A stretch of 28,387 nt of DNA, from IMG/VR virus record IMGVR_UViG_3300036830_000168, positions 1 to 28,387 of that record. One strand, 5' to 3'. Positions 22,695-28,387 of the stretch are shown here, one piece after another (position 1 is the stretch's first letter; each line of letters opens with the position of its first letter). Made by a program: the position numbers and the translations under genes. The notes under the pieces are model-generated. The model was not told where the DNA came from, ran no database searches, and saw only the letters and a list, made by a program, of their open reading frames with translations. The DNA comes from a virus.

Positions 22695-23180
22695 ATGAGC
22701 AGCGAGGCCGAGGCGGTCGCGTGGCTGCGGGCGCAGATCGAGAGCGACCGGGCGCTAGCCGAGCGGATGGCCAAGCGGTTTGTGCGGCCACCTGATCGCG
22801 AGCGCCCCGGCGAGCCGATCTGGCCGCCGCCGAGCATCGAGCGCAAATGGCAGAGGTTCGAAGACCCCGAAGTGCGCGCCGGCCTCGACTTCACGCTGGC
22901 GCACAGTCCGCATGACGTGCTCGCGGACTGCGAGGCGAAGCTCGCCCTGGTCGACGAGATGGTGAACCTGCGGATCGCCAGCATCGCCTACCCGGATGAG
23001 GCTGGGCCGGAAAGCGCCGGGGTGATGCTCGGCATCCTGGCCGGCGCCTACCGCCACCGCGAGGGCTACGCGGAGCGCTGGGGCGTCAAGGTGACCGGCT
23101 CGACGACCTTCCGGGGATCGATGTCGGAGCCGTTCAGGTACGCCACCTACGAGCCGCCCACGTGGGAGCCCAAGCCATGA
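22695..23180 (+). CDS. DUF6221-like protein, 161 aa
   Basis: ATG 22695 begins MSSEAEAVAWLRAQIESDRA, the characteristic opening of DUF6221 proteins (short helix E-x-V-x-W-L-R-A-x-I/L-x-x-D). The middle has HSPHDVLADCEAKLALVDEM, matching the family's H-D-P-x-x-V-L-x-x-x-E-A-K pattern, and near the end GYAERWGV corresponds to the usual Y-R-E-E-W. Family function is unknown; members are common in Streptomyces genomes and their phages, often in accessory regions. It lacks a ribosome site and has a -10-like hexamer instead. Its stop overlaps the next start (ATGA). Confidence 0.7.
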   Translation: MSSEAEAVAWLRAQIESDRALAERMAKRFVRPPDRERPGEPIWPPPSIERKWQRFEDPEVRAGLDFTLAHSPHDVLADCEAKLALVDEMVNLRIASIAYPDEAGPESAGVMLGILAGAYRHREGYAERWGVKVTGSTTFRGSMSEPFRYATYEPPTWEPKP

Positions 23181-23383
23181 TCCGGCGCCCGCTTAGCCTG
23201 CGGAAGGCGCGCCGTGAAGCTCGCGCCATTGCCGACATGGCCTCGGCCCTCCGCGGCGGCTTCGCGCAGGGCTACGGGTCGGGGACGTTCGCGCAAGCCG
23301 CAGCAGCCCTCGCGGACCGCTGGCAGCCTCACTCGCTGTGGCTTGTCAACTGGCCGAGGGTTAAGGCCCGTACGGCTCGCTGA
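23177..23383 (+). CDS. Small basic protein, 68 aa
   Basis: ATG 23177 overlaps the stop of the DUF6221-like gene, so the two are translated together. The N-terminus is strongly basic (MIRRPLSLRKARREARAIAD), then a Gly/Ala/Phe helix-rich segment and a Trp-containing end (WQPHSLWLVNWPRVKARTAR). It may bind nucleic acid. Its last 23 bases overlap the 3' end of the opposite-strand tube paralogue, so the two genes converge tail to tail. No family is recognised. Confidence 0.6.
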   Translation: MIRRPLSLRKARREARAIADMASALRGGFAQGYGSGTFAQAAAALADRWQPHSLWLVNWPRVKARTAR

Positions 23384-24581
23384 CAAAATTCAGCAGCGAA
23401 GCGCTGACGGCAGGCCCTGGTGACGGGCTGGCGATGCCGCTCAGGCGGTATGTCGCTGCCAGGTAGGTGTCGGCGTTCTCCGGGTCACCCTGGAGCCACC
23501 CGGCGCGTGGCAGCCCAAGGGCCAGCGAGCAGCCGCCGAGCAGTACCGGCTGTGCGAGCACGTGGGTTACGGGCTGCTGGCCGTAAGCGAGGTACAGGTC
23601 CATGTCGGCCTGGTCCTCGTAGATCGCCGTGTACGTGCCGTCAGCCCGCATCGGCCCGGTGCTGATCACGTACGGCGAGTTCTGCCCGTTGATGGCGAAC
23701 ATCGGCGCGGTCTTGCGGGAGAGCGTCAGGTCGAGTTTCTGGCCCCGCGTGCTGGCGATGGTTCCCGCGGCTGCCGGGCCGGACGGCTGCGAGACCGGCC
23801 GGAGCACCGGGCTCATGACGCCGTTGAACCACTCGGTGATGCCGGCCTGCATGATGGCCCAGTCCCACCCGGCCATCGGCTGCATGGGCGAGGCGGCGTA
23901 AGTGAAGGTGCTCACGGCGGCGGCGGGGAAGCCGGTCCACGATGCCCGGAACTTCACGTAGCCCGCGGCGTCGATGGTGATGCGGAACGCTGACATGGTG
24001 CAGCCGGGCCAGCCGAGCGGCCCCGTCCCGTCGTCCATGGTGAGGGAGTAGGAGGGGAACCCGGCGCACATGGTCTGGGTGAACACGTGGCTGGCCTGCG
24101 ACAGCACCGGCTCGGCGGCGTTGTGGGCGAATCGCAGCGGCGAGGTCAGCGGCACGGACAGGCCGGACGGCGTGCCGCACCGGGCGTACTCCAGGGTGTC
24201 CCCGGCGCCGATCATGAGCACGGCGCCAGCGGGAGGGGCCATGCCGACCGCAAGGGTCGTGGCGCCGGCCTGGGTGCTCGCGGTGAGCGCCGTCGTCACG
24301 CCCGGCGTGCACGTGTCGGGGCCGATGACGGCCCGCAGGTACCAGCCCGCCAGGTCCGGGTAGCCATCACTGGGGACCTGCCACTCGGTGTGCCAGGGGC
24401 CTTGCTGGGCGTCCTCCAGCCACGTTCCCTCACCGCGCAAGGCGGTGTCGCGCAGCGGTTCGATCACCTGACGGTACGTCGCCGGGCGGGAGAACGTGAT
24501 CGTGAACGCGGGAGCGGCGTACTGGGCGGCCGACGACTCGGCGGCGATGCCGAGCTTCGCCATGCGGGACAGGACGGTCAT
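23361..24581 (-). CDS. Tail tube-like protein, first paralogue
   Basis: The 406-residue protein starts at ATG 24581 after GAGGGGAGGG. It is related along its length to the tube protein at 20589-21833. Both have an inserted beta domain, here residues 96-160 (TTALTASTQAGATTLAVG, ending SPLRFAHNAA), an H-x-F-x-x-x segment after it, TIDAAGYVKFRASWTGFPAA against SGNAKGYLSWTGKA, and a GPM-x motif near the C-terminus. It would be a second tube subunit, a tube-tip or terminator-proximal ring, or a decoration. It follows the tail terminator gene in the operon. Which paralogue forms the bulk tube cannot be told from sequence. Confidence 0.7.
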   Translation of the reverse strand: MTVLSRMAKLGIAAESSAAQYAAPAFTITFSRPATYRQVIEPLRDTALRGEGTWLEDAQQGPWHTEWQVPSDGYPDLAGWYLRAVIGPDTCTPGVTTALTASTQAGATTLAVGMAPPAGAVLMIGAGDTLEYARCGTPSGLSVPLTSPLRFAHNAAEPVLSQASHVFTQTMCAGFPSYSLTMDDGTGPLGWPGCTMSAFRITIDAAGYVKFRASWTGFPAAAVSTFTYAASPMQPMAGWDWAIMQAGITEWFNGVMSPVLRPVSQPSGPAAAGTIASTRGQKLDLTLSRKTAPMFAINGQNSPYVISTGPMRADGTYTAIYEDQADMDLYLAYGQQPVTHVLAQPVLLGGCSLALGLPRAGWLQGDPENADTYLAATYRLSGIASPSPGPAVSASLLNFVSEPYGP

Positions 24582-24597
24582 GGCGCCCTCCCCTCGC

Positions 24598-24603
24598 TAC
24601 GCT
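24598..24603 (+). promoter_or_regulatory. Leaderless-type -10 box (TACGCT)
   Basis: TACGCT ends six bases before ATG 24610. The context CTACGCTGGGCGGATGAGC nearly repeats that at 25302-25319. No Shine-Dalgarno lies between. The gap to the divergent minus-strand start at 24581 is only 28 bases. Confidence 0.45.
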
Positions 24604-24609
24604 GGGCGG

Positions 24610-24795
24610 ATGAGCATCCGCAGATGGCTCGCCGCGCCTCCGGCCGCAGAGGGCTTCACCAGCCGCCTCAGCCTCGTGCTGGGCTTCCTGTGCGCGATGG
24701 TGGCCGGAATGGCCCTGATGGCGATCATCGTCTCGGTGCTGTACCGCTCCGGGGTGCTGTTCCCGTGCCATGGCCGCGATATCTGCAGCCGGTGA
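24610..24795 (+). CDS. One-TM small protein (moron-like), 61 aa
   Basis: ATG 24610 is set by the -10-like box six bases before it and by MSIRRWL, a basic N-terminus. The protein has a single strong membrane helix at about 19-44 (LSLVLGFLCAMVAGMALMAI) and a short tail with two Cys (FPCHGRDICSR) that may form a disulphide outside the cell. It resembles small phage membrane proteins that modify the infected cell, but no family is recognised. It is a single-gene plus-strand cassette between the tail terminator and tube genes. Confidence 0.6.
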   Translation: MSIRRWLAAPPAAEGFTSRLSLVLGFLCAMVAGMALMAIIVSVLYRSGVLFPCHGRDICSR

Positions 24796-24799
24796 CCGC

Positions 24800-25288
24800 C
24801 TAGCCGCTGATCTCGTAGTCGTCCGCTGAGTACGCAATCCCCTGCCGCAGCACCCTGCCGGCCGGGATCGTGATCGCCGGGTCCTCCAGGGTGACCACCG
24901 GCCGCCGGGTCTCGCCGACGGACAGGAACCGGCCGCCGTGCGTCTTGTCGCCGAGCAGCCCGCGGACCCGCTGGAGCACCAGGTCCGTGGCGGCGGCGAG
25001 GGCCTGCTGCTCGCCCTCGGCCAGCGGCGCGTTGCCCCCGGTGCCCTTCACTGGCCAGATGCAGGTCAGGATGAACTCGTACTGGGTGCGGATGCGCTGA
25101 TTGCTGGCGCGCTCGTCGGCGATGGTGCGGGCCAGCACGTAGATCCCGTGAGCCTGGGTCCGCTCGCGGGCGCCAGGCCACCACGGCTGCACTACGTCCC
25201 ACGGGCCGGGGGCGAGCAGCGACGGAAGCGAATCGTTCGTGATGCTCAGCCATGCCGCTTCCCGGGAAACCGCGTCACCCGTGCTCAC
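24800..25288 (-). CDS. Tail terminator / tail completion protein
   Basis: GTG 25288 has GGGAGG four bases upstream. The 162-residue protein fits the small alpha/beta fold of tail terminators: an early EAAWLSITNDSLPSLLAPG helix, then QAHGIYVLARTIADERASNQ, TQYEFILTCIWPVKG, a helix QALAAATDLVLQRVRGLLGD, and the closing strands TLEDPAITIPAGRVLRQGIAY with SADDYEISG. The R-x-R-T-x-Y-x-F-x-L phrase and Y-x-A-D-D-x-E-I-S-G ending recur in actinophage genes at this place. It would cap the tail and join it to the head. Neighbours (connector upstream, tube downstream) agree. Confidence 0.7.
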   Translation of the reverse strand: MSTGDAVSREAAWLSITNDSLPSLLAPGPWDVVQPWWPGARERTQAHGIYVLARTIADERASNQRIRTQYEFILTCIWPVKGTGGNAPLAEGEQQALAAATDLVLQRVRGLLGDKTHGGRFLSVGETRRPVVTLEDPAITIPAGRVLRQGIAYSADDYEISG

Positions 25289-25302
25289 GGTGCCTCCCGG
25301 TC

Positions 25303-25308
25303 TACGCT
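25303..25308 (+). promoter_or_regulatory. Leaderless-type -10 box (TACGCT)
   Basis: TACGCT ends six bases before ATG 25315 with no ribosome site between. The 26-base gap to the divergent minus-strand GTG at 25288 is very like the gap at 24582-24609, with CCTCCC then CTACGCTGG in both. Confidence 0.45.
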
Positions 25309-25314
25309 GGCCCG

Positions 25315-25479
25315 ATGAGCAATGAGCCCGACCGCCCCGACTGCACTCCGACATGGGATGAGGGAATTGCGACACTGCTCGGCAAGCTGCCGGGACTCGC
25401 GGCCGAAGGGCACCTGACGATCAACGACACGCGGGTGATTCAGTACCTCGCGGCCAGGCGGACGGCCGCGCTGAGCTAG
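25315..25479 (+). CDS. 54-aa hypothetical protein (moron-like)
   Basis: ATG 25315 is the codon just after the -10-like box. The 54 residues are soluble and acidic at the start (SNEPDRPDCTPTWDEGIAT), then a helix (LLGKLPGLAAEG), a short strand (HLTINDTRVIQY) and a basic end. This small fold could be a regulator. No family is recognised. The stop TAG (25477-25479) shares the palindrome CTAG with the stop of the opposing minus-strand gene. Confidence 0.55.
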   Translation: MSNEPDRPDCTPTWDEGIATLLGKLPGLAAEGHLTINDTRVIQYLAARRTAALS

Positions 25480-26069
25480 CGCCAGTCCGCTTCCCAAGCT
25501 TCCTCGACCGCGCCCAGGCCGTCCAGCGGGTACTCGTCGCCCCACGACACCAGCGCCCCGTCATGCACGGTCACCGCGTGGGTGCCCGCCACGCCGAGGA
25601 TCACCCCGTCGTGCAGGCCCTCGGCCGGGCGGAACGGCACGCCCAGCGCCCCAAGGACGTCCGTGACGGCCCGCATGCCCGCGAGCGCCCGGATCTGCCA
25701 GTCCGCGACGCGCAGGCCCCGGTCGATCAGCAGGGAGTTGGCCAGCGCCACCGGCACGCAGGTCTCGAGCCGGTCGTTGTCCCCCGTGACCCAGAACCCG
25801 CCGGCGCACGAGGCGATGGCGCCGCGCTTCTTCGGCGCGGGCTTCTTGCTCCCCGCCGGCTTCGGCGTGGCCTTCACCACGATGTACTTGCGGGTCGTCG
25901 TCGAGGTGACCTTGCCGCCGGTCTTCACCGTCGTCACCGACGTCCGGTGCGAGCCGTGCGCCGTCGTCCGGGTCGTCGTGGTCGTGTGGCCCGCATGGGT
26001 GACGGTGGTCCGGGTGTTCCCGCGGGTGACCGACGTGGTGTGGCCGGCCGGCTTGGGCTTCGCGGTCAC
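25476..26069 (-). CDS. Papain-like (C39-type) cysteine-peptidase-like protein with Thr-rich N-terminus
   Basis: GTG 26069 overlaps the connector stop (GTGA). Residues 1-82 are low-complexity and basic, dominated by Thr, Lys, His and Arg (TTSVTRGNTRTTVTHAGHTT), surely disordered. Residues 83-197 form a compact domain: C104 in ETCVPVALANSLL at the start of a helix, then WQIRALAGMRAVTDVLGALG, and GTHAVTVHDGALVSWGDEYP with H164 and an aspartate (D170 or D178). C then H in an HAV-x-WG setting resembles papain-fold C39-like peptidases. Similar C...HAV...SWG...EEAW proteins occur in actinobacterial mobile elements. Whether it cleaves anything is unknown. Its place in the head-tail region suggests a virion or assembly role. 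Confidence 0.6.
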   Translation of the reverse strand: MTAKPKPAGHTTSVTRGNTRTTVTHAGHTTTTTRTTAHGSHRTSVTTVKTGGKVTSTTTRKYIVVKATPKPAGSKKPAPKKRGAIASCAGGFWVTGDNDRLETCVPVALANSLLIDRGLRVADWQIRALAGMRAVTDVLGALGVPFRPAEGLHDGVILGVAGTHAVTVHDGALVSWGDEYPLDGLGAVEEAWEADWR

Positions 26070-26728
26070 GCCCGCTGCCAGGACGCCAGGATCGCCGTGG
26101 CGTCCTCGCGGAGCAGGTCCGGGTCATGAGCGGAGTCGTCCGGGTTGAGCTCCCGGCAGATGATCGAGGCGGTCATGTACTTGTTCGCCCGCACGAGCGA
26201 GGCCGGAATGCTGTTGACGTAACCGCCGGAGTAAGCAACCTGGATGCCCGAGCCGACCGGGACGAACGTGCCCAGGGTGAACCGGATATGCCCGGTGTCA
26301 TCCGGGCCGGACAGGATCTGCCCCGGCCCCAGGATCTGCGACCCGCCGTAGGAGCGGGTGACGGTGACCGTGACCCCGGAGTAGGCCCACATCTCCGGGT
26401 AGCGGACGGGCGCCTCATTCAGCCACACGTGGCTGACCAGCGACGTCCCGCCCAGTGCCGAGGCGTACGACATGCCGAGCGTCCCCTGGATGTCCATGGG
26501 GAAGTTCGCGGACTCCGCGTACTCGTCGGGGTTGATGCCCAGCGCCATGTGCGTCTCGGTCATCGTGAACGGGGCCAGGCGCCGGTCGCACGCTTCCTCG
26601 CACAGGCGGGTGCCCTCGATGAGGAAGTCCGCCAGCGCTCCGTCGGAGAGGGCGGACGCCAGGTCGGCGAACGCGGCTTCCTTGAACTGGGCGGACGAGC
26701 ACAGCGGGACAGGGCTGTCGGCGGCCAC
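26066..26728 (-). CDS. Head-tail connector (adaptor) protein
   Basis: GTG 26728 follows AGGGGGG by a few bases; the longer ORF upstream is Arg-rich and false. The 220-residue protein has an N-terminal helical part (FADLASALSDGALADFLIEG, TRLCEEACDRRLAPFT), a beta-rich central insert (SLVSHVWLNEAPVRYP, GVTVTVTRSYGG, GHIRFTLGTFVPVGSGIQVA) and a C-terminal helical part (IPASLVRANKYMTASIICRE, REDATAILASWQRA). Helical ends flanking a beta insert are typical of the gp6/gp15-type adaptor proteins of HK97-like phages. Position after the capsid and before the tail terminator supports this. Confidence 0.7.
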   Translation of the reverse strand: MAADSPVPLCSSAQFKEAAFADLASALSDGALADFLIEGTRLCEEACDRRLAPFTMTETHMALGINPDEYAESANFPMDIQGTLGMSYASALGGTSLVSHVWLNEAPVRYPEMWAYSGVTVTVTRSYGGSQILGPGQILSGPDDTGHIRFTLGTFVPVGSGIQVAYSGGYVNSIPASLVRANKYMTASIICRELNPDDSAHDPDLLREDATAILASWQRA

Positions 26729-26775
26729 GGCACCCCCCTGCTGGCTGGCTCGCTGCGGTGCGGGGGCGGGGCGTG

Positions 26776-27021
26776 CTACTTGGCGGGCTTGACCTCGGTC
26801 ACGGGCGCCTTGGCCTTCGGGGCGGGCTCGGTGACCGTGGCCGCCGGGGCGGGCTCCCGGACGGGCTCCGGGCCGGCCTCGGAGAAGCCTGCGCCGCGGA
26901 TGGACAGCAGTTCCTCGGCCAGCGGCACCGGGACGTCGATGACGGAGCCGTCGTCCTTCCACGTGTACTCCTGGCCGTGCCAGGCGATCGTGCAGCCGCC
27001 AGTTTCCTTGGCGAGACGCAT
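26776..27021 (-). CDS. Small head-region protein with Ala/Pro tail, 81 aa
   Basis: ATG 27021 has GGAAGG about six bases upstream; the larger ORF in this frame is antisense-like. Residues 1-45 are the folded part (TIAWHGQEYTWKDDGSVIDV, then PVPLAEELLSIRGAGF), recalling small head-completion proteins with a beta hairpin and short helix. Residues 50-81 are Pro/Ala/Lys-rich (REPAPAATVTEPAPKAKAPV). The layout resembles the protein at 21933-22307, which also ends in such a tail. It comes directly after the capsid gene, separated by the strong hairpin. Confidence 0.65.
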   Translation of the reverse strand: MRLAKETGGCTIAWHGQEYTWKDDGSVIDVPVPLAEELLSIRGAGFSEAGPEPVREPAPAATVTEPAPKAKAPVTEVKPAK

Positions 27022-27040
27022 GAGGGTCCTTCCGGGTGGC

Positions 27041-27082
27041 GCCCCGTCCCGCCCGCCGGGATGGCGGCGGGCGGGACGGGGC
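27041..27082. terminator. Very stable hairpin downstream of the capsid gene
   Basis: A perfect 17-bp G/C-rich stem pairs 27041-27057 with 27066-27082 around an eight-base loop. On the minus strand it starts 22 bases after the capsid stop and has no T-tract. It is probably an attenuator or mRNA-stabilising structure that lowers downstream expression relative to the capsid. Confidence 0.65.
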
Positions 27083-27104
27083 GGGCGAGCAGGAGCAGGA
27101 CGGC

Positions 27105-28387
27105 TCAGGCCGCGACGCCGACCCGGTAGCCGCGCCCGACGAACTTGGGCGTCCGGACGGCCAGGCAGGTGTCCCCCATGATCGCGAACGGCAGCGAGTC
27201 GGGAGAGCTGGTCGTCGGGTAGACGTCGAGCATCTCGGCGTCCCGCACGAACGGGCGGACGATGTTGCCCGGGTCGCGGGACATCAGGTAGATGTTCTCC
27301 TGGCCCTGGCCCGGGGGAAGCATGCTGGCGTTCGTCCCGAAGTAGGACGTCGGCAGCGTGCCCGGCACCAGCGACCCGGACGACTGGCCCGGGATCAGCG
27401 CCGCGCCCGTGTCGATGATCTGGTTCGTCATGATGGGGGTAACCCCGTCGCTGGCCAGTCCGACCGTGGAGTCCACGTAGCCGAGGAACGTCTCGGTCCC
27501 CGTGGCGCCGCCGGCTGCCGTCCGCCACACCTTGTAGAGCTGCGGCCCGAGGCCGTCCTGGCCGGCCGGAGGGGTAAGCGACAGCACGACGTTGTTCGTG
27601 GTGGTGACGGCCTGGGAGACCTCGGCCGACGGCAGGATCTCGCCCATCCGGGCGATGACCGCGCTGACCTGGTACTTGTAGGTCCCGTTCAGCGTCGCCG
27701 CAGAGTTCGATGCGGTCGTGCTCGTCACCGCGCCGACCTGGTAGCCCAGGGTGGCCAGGAACGAGGACGGGACCAGCGGGACGCGCTTGTAGGAGCCGAC
27801 GATCAGGCCGGCCTCGACCTCGACGTCGTTGTAGCGCTGCTGGGAGACCAGGAGCTGCGCGATCCGCGCCTCGGCGCCGACGGACAGGACGAACATCCAC
27901 GACGGGTCCGACACCGGCTCGGCGGCATTGCCGGACACCATGACCATCAGCTCGTCGAGGGTCGCCAGGGACAGCGACTTGCCGGCGAAGTCGATGACGT
28001 TCTGGTTCCCGCCGCCGCTGAAGGTGCTGATCTGGGTGTCGAGGCCGTCGAACTGCGGCTGCGCCGCACCGGGGTTGTACGTGGTGCTCGCGGCGTTGCC
28101 CCAGCCCATGAACGTCTCGACGTCCCAGAAGTAGCCCTTGATGGCGCCGTTGATTTCAGTCGCCCTCAGGTTCTGGATGACTTCCTGGGTGACGGCCTGC
28201 GCGTAGCCCGTGACCGAGCCGACGGCCTGGACGTGGCCCATGTTGGCGCCCTGCTGCACGTACGTGCTCGTCGACACCGGCCGGGCGCCGCCGTCGGGCA
28301 CCGCGCCGCCGCTGACGTTCACGGTGCGCTGGTTGAAGAAGTACGTGGTGCTGTTCGTCTTCTTCGTGGAGATGGCCCGGCACCAGG
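27105..28387 (-). CDS. Major capsid protein with inserted Ig/FnIII-like domain (5' end missing)
   Basis: The frame is open to the right edge: before an internal GTG at 28322 it reads STKKTNSTTYFFNQRT, clearly protein, so the true start lies outside. The visible 426 residues include VTGYAQAVTQEVIQNLRATE, IKGYFWDVETFMGWGNAAS, QFDGLDTQIS, NVIDFAGKSLSLATLDELMV and near the end DPGNIVRPFVRDAEMLDVYP, RTPKFVGRGYRVGVAA, consistent with HK97-fold coat proteins that carry a GN...FDGLD motif. Counted from GTG 28322, residues about 205-310 (YKYQVSAVIARMGEILPSAE, LYKVWRTAAGG, TFLGYVDSTV) look like an immunoglobulin/fibronectin-type insert, likely a surface decoration. Confidence 0.82.
   Translation of the reverse strand, partial: WCRAISTKKTNSTTYFFNQRTVNVSGGAVPDGGARPVSTSTYVQQGANMGHVQAVGSVTGYAQAVTQEVIQNLRATEINGAIKGYFWDVETFMGWGNAASTTYNPGAAQPQFDGLDTQISTFSGGGNQNVIDFAGKSLSLATLDELMVMVSGNAAEPVSDPSWMFVLSVGAEARIAQLLVSQQRYNDVEVEAGLIVGSYKRVPLVPSSFLATLGYQVGAVTSTTASNSAATLNGTYKYQVSAVIARMGEILPSAEVSQAVTTTNNVVLSLTPPAGQDGLGPQLYKVWRTAAGGATGTETFLGYVDSTVGLASDGVTPIMTNQIIDTGAALIPGQSSGSLVPGTLPTSYFGTNASMLPPGQGQENIYLMSRDPGNIVRPFVRDAEMLDVYPTTSSPDSLPFAIMGDTCLAVRTPKFVGRGYRVGVAA

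Noticed and set aside
26776-27900. 374-codon minus-strand ORF running from the capsid region into the small head protein
   Set aside because: Only the last 81 codons are protein-like and have their own ribosome site; the rest is the wrong frame of the capsid gene.

Overview
The window looks like the late (structural and lysis) half of a siphovirus or prophage of a high-G+C actinomycete, plausibly Streptomyces or a relative. Three things point there: very high G+C with strong G/C bias at third codon positions, many GTG starts with GTGA/ATGA stop-start overlaps, and protein families typical of actinobacteriophages (tail proteins with a LamG-like domain, tape measure, amidase endolysin, a DUF6221-like small protein). 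No terminase, portal, integrase, tRNA, rRNA, IS element or CRISPR array is visible. The terminase and portal should lie beyond the right edge, because the capsid gene runs off it.

Layout. The late operon is on the minus strand and reads right to left: major capsid protein (5' end cut by the window edge), a strong hairpin, a small head-region protein, head-tail connector, a Thr-rich papain-like cysteine-peptidase-like protein, tail terminator, a first tail-tube-like protein, a small Pro/Ala-tailed protein, a second tail-tube-like protein, tail assembly chaperones (gpG and a -1 frameshift gpGT made at CCCAAAA), an HK97-gp10-like protein, tape measure, a Cys-rich protein, four minor tail or fibre proteins, a receptor-binding-type fibre with a beta-helix and a glycine-rich tip, then a lysis block of small membrane proteins ending in an N-acetylmuramoyl-L-alanine amidase.

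Plus-strand genes are set into this operon as moron-like cassettes: a 457-residue polytopic membrane protein resembling an O-antigen/Wzy-type polymerase (with two TTA codons at its start), a two-TM protein, a DUF6221-like protein, a small basic protein, a one-TM protein and a 54-residue protein. Four of them have a TANNNT hexamer only 6-7 nt before the start codon, which suggests leaderless mRNAs from their own promoters.

The left 2.9 kb carries the 3' end of a plus-strand gene, a convergent small minus-strand gene sharing a bidirectional terminator with it, a gene-poor regulatory stretch with several dyads, and a plus-strand run of small genes, three of them with CxxC-type zinc motifs. A further palindrome cluster lies among these and looks like an operator. 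A hairpin separates this plus-strand run from the convergent endolysin gene.

Nothing here is clearly a wholly new system. The most interesting items are the Wzy-like moron, the leaderless cassette architecture, the cysteine-peptidase-like protein in the head-tail connector region, the paralogous tube proteins, and a minor tail gene whose 5' end appears frameshifted.
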